Positions 29,488 to 36,882 of a stretch of DNA of 48,936 nt are shown in pieces. Source of the DNA: CAYMUC01 sp964471865 (lineage in GTDB: Bacteria; Actinomycetota; Acidimicrobiia; Acidimicrobiales; Ilumatobacteraceae); contig CAYYHU010000014.1 in the NCBI GenBank assembly GCA_964471865.1, forward strand, positions 1 through 48,936, written 5' to 3'. The position numbers and the translations under genes are program-made. Every line of letters begins with the position of its first letter. Position 1 is the stretch's first letter. The notes under the pieces are model-generated. The model was not told the DNA's origin and searched no databases. It worked only from the letters and a program-made list of their open reading frames with translations.

Positions 29488-29516
29488 GAAGGCACCAGCT
29501 TCGCTAGGAGGTAGCC

Positions 29517-32366
29517 GTGTCCCAGGCTTCGACCATCGGACCGGAACCAGAGTTCCATCGTCGCCACCTCGGTCTCACCGACGCGGATCGAGCAGCTCTG
29601 TGCGAGGTCGTTGGAGTCTGCGACACCGACCAACTCGTCGTCGAGGCTCTGCCCGCGGATATTCGTTTCGATGAGCGACTCGATATAGCGGGAGGCCTGA
29701 GCGAGGCCGACGTTCTTCAGAGGGCTCGAAAGCTGGCGTCGTTGTCACGACCCCGGACCTCACTGATCGGCATGGGTTACTACGGCACCCATACCCCGGC
29801 GGTGATCCAACGATCGATCCTGGAGAACCCGAGTTGGTACACCGCGTACACCCCGTATCAGCCTGAGATCAGCCAAGGTCGTCTCGAGATGCTGCTCAAC
29901 TTCCAGACTCTGGTCTCGGAGTTGACCGGACTGGATCTGGCGAACGCGTCCTTGCTCGATGAAGCCACCGCCGCTGCCGAGGCGATGGTGATGTGTCGTC
30001 GAGGCGCCGGCGCCGATCGGGTGGTGTTCATGGTGGATGCCGACACCCATCCTCAGACCCTCGCGGTTCTTCGAACCCGCGCCGAGCCGATCGGCATCGA
30101 GATCCGCACAGCCGAAGACCTCGTTACTGCCAACCTCGACGGCGTCTTCGGACTTCTCGTGTCGTATCCCGGGTCGAGTGGCGCGATCCGGGAACTCGAA
30201 CCGGTGATCTCTCGCGGCCATGAAGCCGGAGCCAAAGTCATCGTGGCCTCAGACTTGTTGGCGCTCATGGTGCTCGTGGCGCCTGGACATCTCGGAGCCG
30301 ACATCGCGATCGGATCGGCACAGCGTTTCGGTGTGCCGATGTTCGCCGGCGGACCGCATGCCGCATTCATCGCATGTCGAGAGGAACTGGCCCGCTCGCT
30401 TCCGGGACGTCTCGTCGGAGTCAGTACCGACACCCAGGGACGCCCGGCACTTCGCTTGGCATTGCAGACCCGTGAACAACACATTCGCCGAGAGCGGGCC
30501 ACATCGAACGTCTGCACGGCTCAGGCCCTCCTCGCCGTGACGGCGGCTGCATACGCCATGTGGCACGGACCTGACGGATTGCGAGCGATCGCCGAGCGGG
30601 TCGCGGGTTTCACCGACCGCCTCGTCGAGGCTCTCGGTTCCAGTGGATACCGGGTCCACGATGAGAGTTGGTTCGACACCGTGACCATCGACGTCGACGA
30701 TGCGGCGTCCCTCCATCGGCGAGCCCGCGAGCGTGGGCTCGATCTGCGCGAGGTGTCCCCCACGAGCGTCGGTGTGAGTTTCGACGAAACCACAACCGAA
30801 CAGGTGTTCACAAGCGTTCTCGAGGTCTTCGGCCTCGGGCCCGGCGGCGAGGTTTCGCCACCGTCCGGAATCCCCCAGTGGGCTCGACGCCGCGATCGGC
30901 CGCTCCCCCAACGGGTGTTTCACCGGTTCCACAGCGAACACGAAATGCTGCGCGAACTTCGACGATTGAGCGATCGCGATCTGGCTTTGGATCGCACGAT
31001 GATTCCGTTGGGATCCTGCACGATGAAGCTGAACGCGACTGTCGAGATGATGCCGGTCACCTGGCCCGAGTTCGCGCAGCTTCATCCTTTCGCTCCCGCC
31101 GATGAGTCCGTGGGACTGCGTCGGATCGTCGACGAGTTGTGCCGTGATCTCCTCGCCATCACCGGATACGACGCCGTCAGTCTCCAACCCAACGCTGGGA
31201 GCCAAGGCGAGTTCGCAGGCCTGCTGGCGATACGGGCGTACCACCAGTCGCGTGGAGATGACCAACGCCGGACCTGTCTGATCCCAACCAGCGCCCATGG
31301 AACGAATGCCGCCAGCGCCGTGATGGCGGGGATGAACGTGGTTCCCGTTGCCACCAACGATCGGGGTGATGTCGATCTCGACGATCTCCGACGCCGCATC
31401 GCCGAGGCGGGCGACACCGTGGCAGCGATCATGGTGACCTATCCCTCGACGCATGGGGTGTTCGAACCTCGCATCGCAGAGGTCTGCGCAGCCGTGCACG
31501 ATGCCGGTGGCCAGGTCTACGTGGACGGCGCGAATCTCAACGCGCTCGTAGGAATCGCGAGGCCTGGAAAATTCGGTGCCGACGTCAGCCACCTCAATCT
31601 CCACAAGACGTTCTGCATTCCTCATGGCGGAGGCGGACCGGGAGTAGGTCCCGTGGCCGTGCGCTCCCATCTGGCAGCCTTTCTTCCCGGCGATCCCCTT
31701 GATGCGACATCGGGAGTGGTCGGCCCGGTGTCGGCCGCTCCCCTGGGCTCAGCGGGAATTCTCGTCATCTCCTGGGCGTATCTGCGCCTCATGGGTGCCG
31801 AGGGTTTGCGTCGTGCCACGCATGACGCTCTTCTCTCTGCCAACTATCTGGCCCATCGGCTCGAACCATTCTTCCCCGTGCTCTACCGCGGACCCGGAGG
31901 TTTTGTGGCGCATGAGCTGATCCTCGATCTTCGTGAGATCACCAAGTCGACCGGTGTCACAGTGGATGACGTCGCCAAACGCCTGATCGATCACGGGTTC
32001 CACGCCCCTACCGTCAATTTCCCTGTCACTGGAACTCTGATGGTCGAGCCCACCGAAAGCGAATCCTGGTCCGAACTCGAACGGTTCGTCGATGCCATGG
32101 CCGCCATCCGTGGCGAGATCGACTCTGTGACCAAGGGGCGCTGGAATCTCGACGACAGTCCCCTGCGCCACGCTCCCCATACGGCAGCCGATCTACTCGG
32201 TGACTGGGACCGCCCCTACCCGCGACTCATCGGAGCGTTCCCGGATGGCCAGGCTCGAAGCGACAAGTACTTCCCTCCGGTCTCGCGGATCGATGCCGCC
32301 TATGGAGATCGCAACCTGATGTGTTCGTGTGAACCACTCGATGCTCTCTCCGAGGTGACCTCATGA
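29517..32366 (+). CDS. gcvP: Glycine dehydrogenase (decarboxylating), P protein
   Basis: The 949-residue PLP-dependent P protein of the glycine cleavage system, which decarboxylates glycine and passes aminomethyl to the lipoyl arm of GcvH. It is the fused form with both halves. The N-terminal half carries MGYYGTHTPAVIQRSILENP-type motifs. The C-terminal half contains the PLP lysine in LNLHKTFCIPHGGGGPG and the SAHGTN block. The GTG start has an excellent AGGAGGT 5 bases upstream. The gene overlaps the following small gene by 4 bases. GcvT and GcvH are encoded nearby on the opposite strand; an L-protein gene is not in the window. Confidence 0.96.
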   Translation: MSQASTIGPEPEFHRRHLGLTDADRAALCEVVGVCDTDQLVVEALPADIRFDERLDIAGGLSEADVLQRARKLASLSRPRTSLIGMGYYGTHTPAVIQRSILENPSWYTAYTPYQPEISQGRLEMLLNFQTLVSELTGLDLANASLLDEATAAAEAMVMCRRGAGADRVVFMVDADTHPQTLAVLRTRAEPIGIEIRTAEDLVTANLDGVFGLLVSYPGSSGAIRELEPVISRGHEAGAKVIVASDLLALMVLVAPGHLGADIAIGSAQRFGVPMFAGGPHAAFIACREELARSLPGRLVGVSTDTQGRPALRLALQTREQHIRRERATSNVCTAQALLAVTAAAYAMWHGPDGLRAIAERVAGFTDRLVEALGSSGYRVHDESWFDTVTIDVDDAASLHRRARERGLDLREVSPTSVGVSFDETTTEQVFTSVLEVFGLGPGGEVSPPSGIPQWARRRDRPLPQRVFHRFHSEHEMLRELRRLSDRDLALDRTMIPLGSCTMKLNATVEMMPVTWPEFAQLHPFAPADESVGLRRIVDELCRDLLAITGYDAVSLQPNAGSQGEFAGLLAIRAYHQSRGDDQRRTCLIPTSAHGTNAASAVMAGMNVVPVATNDRGDVDLDDLRRRIAEAGDTVAAIMVTYPSTHGVFEPRIAEVCAAVHDAGGQVYVDGANLNALVGIARPGKFGADVSHLNLHKTFCIPHGGGGPGVGPVAVRSHLAAFLPGDPLDATSGVVGPVSAAPLGSAGILVISWAYLRLMGAEGLRRATHDALLSANYLAHRLEPFFPVLYRGPGGFVAHELILDLREITKSTGVTVDDVAKRLIDHGFHAPTVNFPVTGTLMVEPTESESWSELERFVDAMAAIRGEIDSVTKGRWNLDDSPLRHAPHTAADLLGDWDRPYPRLIGAFPDGQARSDKYFPPVSRIDAAYGDRNLMCSCEPLDALSEVTS

Positions 32367-32755
32367 CCGACGACCAGCACAACGGGACCGAGGAACCCAA
32401 AGCCGATTTCGGTCTCCCCCAGATCGGCGAACTCCTGAAGCTCATCGGAGTCCTCAACCCGATCACACCGGTGGTCACCACCATGGACCAGATGCGACGG
32501 GGTGCCGAAGCTCTGGTGTCGACTCTCGAGACCCTGCAACAGACATTGGTACAACTCAATGCCACCGCTGAGCGCATGAACCGTCTTCTCGACGATGTCG
32601 AGACTCCTCTGCGGATCACCAGTGACGCCATGCGTCAGATGGCGCCGCTGATCCAAGCCGCTGGCCCTCTCAATGCGCTCAGCGCACTCCGCAATTTGTT
32701 TCCCCAGACCTCGTCGGGATCACCCGAGACGAAGGATTCCTCAGACCCCAAGTGA
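32363..32755 (+). CDS. Small helical protein coupled to gcvP
   Basis: A 130-residue protein I do not recognise. The N-terminus is polar. It is followed by GELLKLIGVLNPITPVVTTMDQM and a long heptad-like helix with regularly placed leucines and methionines (about residues 45-85, MRRGAEALVSTLETLQQTLVQL...RMNRLLDDVE). A second helix and a Ser/Pro/Lys-rich tail complete it. This looks like a coiled-coil or phasin-like amphipathic protein; the comparison is only structural. It overlaps gcvP by 4 bases (ATGA), so it is co-translated, and its last 15 bases overlap the 3' end of gcvT on the other strand. Confidence 0.6.
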   Translation: MTDDQHNGTEEPKADFGLPQIGELLKLIGVLNPITPVVTTMDQMRRGAEALVSTLETLQQTLVQLNATAERMNRLLDDVETPLRITSDAMRQMAPLIQAAGPLNALSALRNLFPQTSSGSPETKDSSDPK

Positions 32756-33772
32756 CACAAAAGGCGGCGTGACCTGGCGCCCCTCGAGGTGATGGCCTCG
32801 AACATCGACCGTGACGCTGCCGTCGATCTCGACTGAGGCCTCGACGCGCGCCAAGGCGATGCCGTGGCCGAGTACTGGCGACAGATTGCCGCTCGTTACT
32901 TCGCCGATATCACGACCGTCGACAAGGACCCGGGAACCAGCACGTGGGGGGCGCCGACCCTCGGTGACGAGCCCGATCCGACGTACTCGGGGGTGATGGT
33001 CGATCAGGGCCGCTTCACCGGGGAAGCCCCGTCCCGGTTTCACCGCCCACGCCACACCCGATTCCTGCGGGGTGAACTCCGGGGTCAATTCCGCCCCATG
33101 AAGTGGGTAACCAGCTTCGAGCCGCAACGTGTCGCGTGCGCCGAGGCCTGCCGCAGCGATTCCCAGAGATTCGAGCGCGGACCACACCTTCAGGCCCTCA
33201 GCAGCGGGAACAGCGATCTCCACACCGTCCTCTCCCGTATACCCCGTACCGGCGACCAGGCATTCGGCACCGGCAACGACACATCGGGTCACGGTGTTGC
33301 GAGCCACACGGGACGCATCAGCAGATATCTCGGCGAGCCGCTCGCGGGCGTGAGGCCCTTGGACGGCGATCAGGGCGCGCTCGCTCGTGATATTGCGCCC
33401 ACCGAGAAGCATCTGAACCTCATCGACATTGGCCGCATTCGGCAAGACGTGAAGCGTGGCCTCGTCGATCCACCACAGAATCAGGTCATCGACGATGCCG
33501 CCGGCGTCGTTCAACACCAACGAGTACTGCGTCTTACCCGGGGAGATCCGCCCCAGATCGTTGGTGACGAGTTGGGCGACACGGTCGATCTCAGCCCCCG
33601 TGAACTCGAGGGTCGCAAGATGGGAGACGTCGAAACGGGCGACATCCTGACGACAGGCCACATGTTCGGCCACAGTCCCCAGCCCCGTCGAGATGGGCAT
33701 CATCCATCCGGCGAAGTCCACGAGACGGTCACCAGCCGCAACATGAGATTCATGAAGCGGGCTGGTAGGCAT
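32741..33772 (-). CDS. gcvT: Aminomethyltransferase/folate-binding T protein of glycine cleavage
   Basis: A 343-residue GcvT-family protein, which releases ammonia from the aminomethyl-lipoyl arm and makes methylene-tetrahydrofolate. Recognisable blocks are SPLHESHVAAGDRLVDFAGWMMPI near the start, VSHLATLEFTGAE, NDAGGIVDDLI with the folate-pocket Asp, and GTGYTGEDGVEI. The C-terminal domain ends with PPFVSLGV. The chosen start ATG 33772 lies 13 bases after the MerR stop; longer frames upstream overlap that gene. A YgfZ-type relative is less likely because gcvP and gcvH are adjacent. Confidence 0.88.
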   Translation of the reverse strand: MPTSPLHESHVAAGDRLVDFAGWMMPISTGLGTVAEHVACRQDVARFDVSHLATLEFTGAEIDRVAQLVTNDLGRISPGKTQYSLVLNDAGGIVDDLILWWIDEATLHVLPNAANVDEVQMLLGGRNITSERALIAVQGPHARERLAEISADASRVARNTVTRCVVAGAECLVAGTGYTGEDGVEIAVPAAEGLKVWSALESLGIAAAGLGARDTLRLEAGYPLHGAELTPEFTPQESGVAWAVKPGRGFPGEAALIDHHPRVRRIGLVTEGRRPPRAGSRVLVDGRDIGEVTSGNLSPVLGHGIALARVEASVEIDGSVTVDVRGHHLEGRQVTPPFVSLGV

Positions 33773-33785
33773 CGGCCAGGCGCTC

Positions 33786-34265
33786 TCAGCCGCTGGCGGC
33801 GGTTGCCGTGTCGCCCAGAACCGTCGGAACCCCGCCGATACGCACGATCTCGGCATCGACGTCGTCGATCACATGCGACAGGGGCAGAACATTGAGGACT
33901 CCCTGGCCGCTGCGGACCACATCGACGAGTTCATCTCCATCGCACAGCACGACGCTGGATCCGTTGATCACGAGATGGGCGGATGCAATATCTCCATCTA
34001 CTCGATGCCGAAGATATTGGAACACCTCGCGAACGTTCTCGAGGCGAATACCGGCGTCGAGCAGGCTCTTGATCACACGGAGTTCGAGGAGATCCCGATA
34101 CGAGTACTGGCGTCGACTTCCACTACCCGCAGCCTCACTGAGCGAGGGGCGAATCAGGTCCGTGCGCGCCCAATAGTCGAGCTGGCGGTACGAGATCCCC
34201 ACGATCTCCGCCGCCCGGGTTCCACTGAACCCTGCATGGTCTGCCTTGCTCGATCGATCCTGCAC
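33786..34265 (-). CDS. MerR-family transcriptional regulator (Rv1830-like position)
   Basis: A 159-residue MerR-type regulator. The winged helix-turn-helix is in TRAAEIVGISYRQLDYWARTDLIRPS, and the following QYSYRDLLELRVIKSLLDAGIRLENVREV is the MerR coiled-coil start. The C-terminal part LVINGSSVVLCDGDELVDVVRSGQGVLNV may be a sensor domain; no metal-binding cysteine pair is obvious. GTG 34265 is favoured because GGAGGTGGAG precedes it; ATG 34298 is also possible. It lies between gcvT and the nuclease-family gene, as Rv1830 lies near gcvB in Mycobacterium, and may regulate glycine cleavage or cell-division genes. Confidence 0.85.
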   Translation of the reverse strand: MQDRSSKADHAGFSGTRAAEIVGISYRQLDYWARTDLIRPSLSEAAGSGSRRQYSYRDLLELRVIKSLLDAGIRLENVREVFQYLRHRVDGDIASAHLVINGSSVVLCDGDELVDVVRSGQGVLNVLPLSHVIDDVDAEIVRIGGVPTVLGDTATAASG

Positions 34266-34535
34266 GCCGGTCTCCACCTCCGTCGAATGCCATGTCATCA
34301 GCGGTCGAAACGACGGTCTTCGGCCTCTGCCAGGGACCGTACTTGTCACATACCGTCCGTGACGGGTCAGGCTACGGAGGGTCCATCTGAGCGTCAAGCA
34401 CCGCCGAGCCTTCAAGCGAATTCATGACCATCCGTACCGACGATTTCGCCTGGGTGGCAGCCGTGCTTCGGCTTAGCGGTGTCGGGATGAAGGCAGCGCC
34501 GGAGACGAACCCTCACCGCCGCGCGACTGTCGGAC

Positions 34536-35051
34536 CTAACTCGAACCGAAGTCCTCGGGGTTCACCTGGTCGATGAAGGAGCGAAATTCGTCGAGGATCT
34601 CGTCCGGATCGACCCCATCCTCGATCTCGTCGAGATCGGAGGACTCGGATTCTGGAACGTGTCCGGCCTCGTCGAGCACCTCGCGCGCCGCGAAAATGGG
34701 AACACTGGCGCGAACGGCGATCGCCACGGCATCAGAGGGGCGACACGACACTCGCAATTCGCTGCCGTCATGCATGAGAACGAGTTCGGCATAGAAGGTG
34801 TGCTCGCGCATCTCCGAGATCACGACCTCGCGGACCTCGACCGCCAACGCATCCACCAACAAGACGATGAGGTCATGCGTCAGAGGCCGCGGTGGTTCGA
34901 TCCCTTCGAGCGCGAGGTGGATCGCACTGGCTTCGGGGGCTCCGATATAGATCGGAAGGATGCGCCCAGGATCAGACATCTCGCGCAACATCATGACGGG
35001 CACGTTCGCCGGCATCTCGACCCGCACTCCGACCAACTCGACGGGGACCAT
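34536..35051 (-). CDS. Bifunctional nuclease family (DUF151) protein
   Basis: A 171-residue protein of the DUF151/bifunctional nuclease family. Typical blocks are LREMSDPGRILPIYIGAPEASAI, the central LTHDLIVLLVDAL, and VSCRPSDAVAIAVRASVPIFAAREVLDEAG. A strongly acidic C-terminal tail follows (about residues 140-171). Members from plants and Thermotoga have been reported as nucleases; the actinobacterial homologs are poorly characterised, so the activity is tentative. ATG 35051 is preceded by TACAGT at 7 bases, suggesting a leaderless transcript. It lies between ftsR and the second MerR gene, as in Mycobacterium. Confidence 0.85.
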   Translation of the reverse strand: MVPVELVGVRVEMPANVPVMMLREMSDPGRILPIYIGAPEASAIHLALEGIEPPRPLTHDLIVLLVDALAVEVREVVISEMREHTFYAELVLMHDGSELRVSCRPSDAVAIAVRASVPIFAAREVLDEAGHVPESESSDLDEIEDGVDPDEILDEFRSFIDQVNPEDFGSS

Positions 35052-35058
35052 ACCCGCG

Positions 35059-35064
35059 ACTGTA
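35059..35064 (-). promoter_or_regulatory. Putative -10 element, leaderless nuclease-family gene
   Basis: On the - strand TACAGT is followed by 7 bases and ATG 35051, with no Shine-Dalgarno. It lies downstream of the tandem hairpins that may end the ftsR transcript. Confidence 0.5.
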
Positions 35065-35132
35065 TCGCCGTGAGTCCGAGACGCAGACTCGCCAGGAGGC
35101 GCTGTGTGCACCGGTCGGTTGCCTCGTGGTCA

Positions 35133-35164
35133 CGCCGACGAAAGTCGGCGCCCTCCCGGGAGGG
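35133..35164 (-). terminator. Tandem hairpins after ftsR
   Basis: A 7-bp hairpin with a GAAA loop on the + strand (CGCCGAC/GTCGGCG, 35133-35150) is next to a 14-bp palindrome CCCTCCCGGGAGGG (35151-35164). On the - strand both follow the ftsR stop by a few bases. They probably terminate or attenuate transcription before the next gene. Confidence 0.5.
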
Positions 35165-35167
35165 CTC

Positions 35168-35968
35168 CTAGCGGGGATCGACCATCGAGCGAACCGCCTG
35201 GTTCACCAACGCGGCGTGGAGTCGATCTCCGAGTCCCACGAGATCCTCGATGAGTTCGCCGACCTCGGTGCGACTCCGAGGATTGCGTTGACGCATCAAC
35301 GGCATGACTCGCTGTTCGAAGAGTCCAACCTGACGATCCGCTGCCACTTGCCAGGCCCGCAGGTGGCGGACCTCGATACCCAAGCGCACGAAGCGAGCGG
35401 CGATCTCGGCGATCTCGCAGGCAGCGGCGTCGTAGCGGGCTCCCGCTGAGCGACTCTTGGGTGTGATGAGGCCGAAGGTCTCGAGATCGGCCAGGGTGGC
35501 ATCGTCGATCCCCGTCATCGCAATGACATCCTCGCGACCGAGCAGTTCGGGGCGTTCCAAGGCATCGGTGACATCGCGACCGAGATCGCTCATCGGTGCC
35601 GCATTCGACACCGGAGGCGACCCGGTAGCGCGTGCACTGGGATGACTGCTGGTTTCGACGACTGCGGAATGCAGCGGTTCGGGGGTGCCTCCCGTGGTCA
35701 CTGCGGCCATCTCCCCCGAGGGGTCCGAATCGTCGAGACGACCTTTGATCACCTTGAGTGGCAGATAGTTGTCTTTTTGCTCTCTGAGAATGAACCGAAG
35801 TCGTTCGACGTCGTCATCGAAGAACTTGCGATATCCCGATGGGGTGCGTTCGGGCTCGATGAGGCCTTGACTCTCCAGAAACCGGATCTTGGAGATCGTC
35901 ACATCGGGAAATTCCTCGAGCAACAGCCCGAGGACCTCACCGATCGAGAGATACGGCCGCTCGCTCAC
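35168..35968 (-). CDS. ftsR: MerR-family regulator FtsR-like
   Basis: A 266-residue regulator with an N-terminal winged helix-turn-helix (YLSIGEVLGLLLEEFPDVTISKIRFLESQGLI is the recognisable block, here by its SIGEVL, SKIRFLE and GLIEPERT parts). FDDDVERLRFILREQKDNYLPLKVIKGRLD follows as a MerR dimer helix. The middle is a linker, and the second half (DVIAMTGIDDATLADLETFGLI...) resembles another helical domain. FtsR in Corynebacterium activates ftsZ expression; the orthology is inferred from order and domain structure. It is preceded by garA with a gap of 5 bases. Confidence 0.85.
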   Translation of the reverse strand: MSERPYLSIGEVLGLLLEEFPDVTISKIRFLESQGLIEPERTPSGYRKFFDDDVERLRFILREQKDNYLPLKVIKGRLDDSDPSGEMAAVTTGGTPEPLHSAVVETSSHPSARATGSPPVSNAAPMSDLGRDVTDALERPELLGREDVIAMTGIDDATLADLETFGLITPKSRSAGARYDAAACEIAEIAARFVRLGIEVRHLRAWQVAADRQVGLFEQRVMPLMRQRNPRSRTEVGELIEDLVGLGDRLHAALVNQAVRSMVDPR

Positions 35969-35973
35969 CAGCG

Positions 35974-36459
35974 CTACCGAGCACTCGCGAAGAACACGAG
36001 GCGGAACTTGCCGACTTGCAGTTCATCGCCTTGATGTAGTTCCGCCGTCTCGATCCGCTCTTGATTCACATAGGTCCCGTTGAGGGAACCCGCATCACGA
36101 ACCACGTACCGTCCGCCAGCGAGCCGCTCGACCTCAGCATGACGTCGAGACACGGTGATGTCGTCGAGACTGATCTCGCTGTCAGGATGCCGACCCAGAC
36201 GGGTCACGCCCGAGGACAACGGAAACCGTTCACCGGCTTGGGCCCCGGTCCGGACCACGAGAACGCCGATGTCGTCATCGTCTCCCCCCAACGCCACCAC
36301 CACATCGTCCTCGGGACCCGGAGCATCCAGACCCGGGTCCACTTTGCTCAAGGTGATCGTGTGATCAGCGGGGATGTCGAGAGTCGAGCCACATGCCGAG
36401 CAGAATGCCGATTCCGGAGGGTTCCGATGCCCGCATCGATTGCAGAACACGTAGGCCAC
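35974..36459 (-). CDS. garA: Zinc-ribbon FHA-domain protein, GarA/OdhI-like
   Basis: A 161-residue protein. Residues 6-24 form a zinc ribbon (CNRCGHRNPPESAFCSAC), followed by a short acidic linker. An FHA domain covers about residues 65-155 with the motifs TRLGRHPDSEI, SRRHAEV and GSLNGTYVN that bind phosphothreonine. In Mycobacterium and Corynebacterium the FHA protein of this locus binds 2-oxoglutarate-metabolising enzymes when its N-terminal threonine is unphosphorylated. Here HTITLSKVD (about residues 33-41) could be the counterpart of the ETTS-type phosphorylation site. The GTG start has GGAGGG 7 bases upstream. It is 3 bases from the gcvH stop. Confidence 0.87.
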   Translation of the reverse strand: MAYVFCNRCGHRNPPESAFCSACGSTLDIPADHTITLSKVDPGLDAPGPEDDVVVALGGDDDDIGVLVVRTGAQAGERFPLSSGVTRLGRHPDSEISLDDITVSRRHAEVERLAGGRYVVRDAGSLNGTYVNQERIETAELHQGDELQVGKFRLVFFASAR

Positions 36460-36462
36460 AGA

Positions 36463-36843
36463 TCAACCCTCCACCAGCGAGCGATAGCCAGCCGGGTCCA
36501 TCAAATCGGAGAAGGCCTCCTCGGAGGCAACCGTGATCTCACAGATCCATCCGTCGCCGTAGGGGTCTTGGTTCAAAAGCTCAGGGCGCTCGAGGAGAAC
36601 CTCGTTGACCGCCGAGACCGTTCCGGTCACGGGAGCAAACACATCCGAGACCGATTTGGTGCTTTCGACCTCACCGAGTGCTCCTCCCGAGGACACCTCG
36701 GCACCAAGAGTCGGGAGCTGCACGAAGACGACATCACCGAGTGCATCTTGGGCATACTCGGTGATCCCGACTCGAGCCACCAGGTCGCGACGGCTGACCC
36801 ATTCGTGATCGGCGGTGTAAGCGAGATCCTCGGGCACCTGCAT
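36463..36843 (-). CDS. gcvH: Glycine cleavage system H protein
   Basis: The 126-residue lipoyl carrier of the glycine cleavage system. The lipoylated lysine is in GEVESTKSVSDVFAPV, and the N-terminal YTADHEWV is typical. It shuttles the aminomethyl group from GcvP to GcvT. ATG 36843 was chosen over a GTG 9 bases upstream because TACCGT stands exactly 7 bases before it. It leads the gcvH-garA-ftsR series on the - strand. Confidence 0.94.
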   Translation of the reverse strand: MQVPEDLAYTADHEWVSRRDLVARVGITEYAQDALGDVVFVQLPTLGAEVSSGGALGEVESTKSVSDVFAPVTGTVSAVNEVLLERPELLNQDPYGDGWICEITVASEEAFSDLMDPAGYRSLVEG

Positions 36844-36850
36844 ACGCCCC

Positions 36851-36856
36851 ACGGTA
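36851..36856 (-). promoter_or_regulatory. Putative -10 element, leaderless gcvH
   Basis: On the - strand TACCGT is followed by 7 bases and ATG 36843, with no Shine-Dalgarno. It supports the shorter start. Confidence 0.5.
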
Positions 36857-36882
36857 GCGCTCCTCAGGCCCTCGTCAGAGCC

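Noticed and set aside
29337..29516. Glycine riboswitch in the gcvP leader
   Set aside because: The leader lacks the tandem aptamer core sequences expected of that class, and the putative -10 element leaves only about 25 bases of transcript before the start codon.
30249..31670. 473-codon - strand frame inside gcvP
   Set aside because: It is antisense to conserved gcvP blocks, including the cofactor region. The composition is that of a mirrored frame, and no ribosome binding site or motif supports it.
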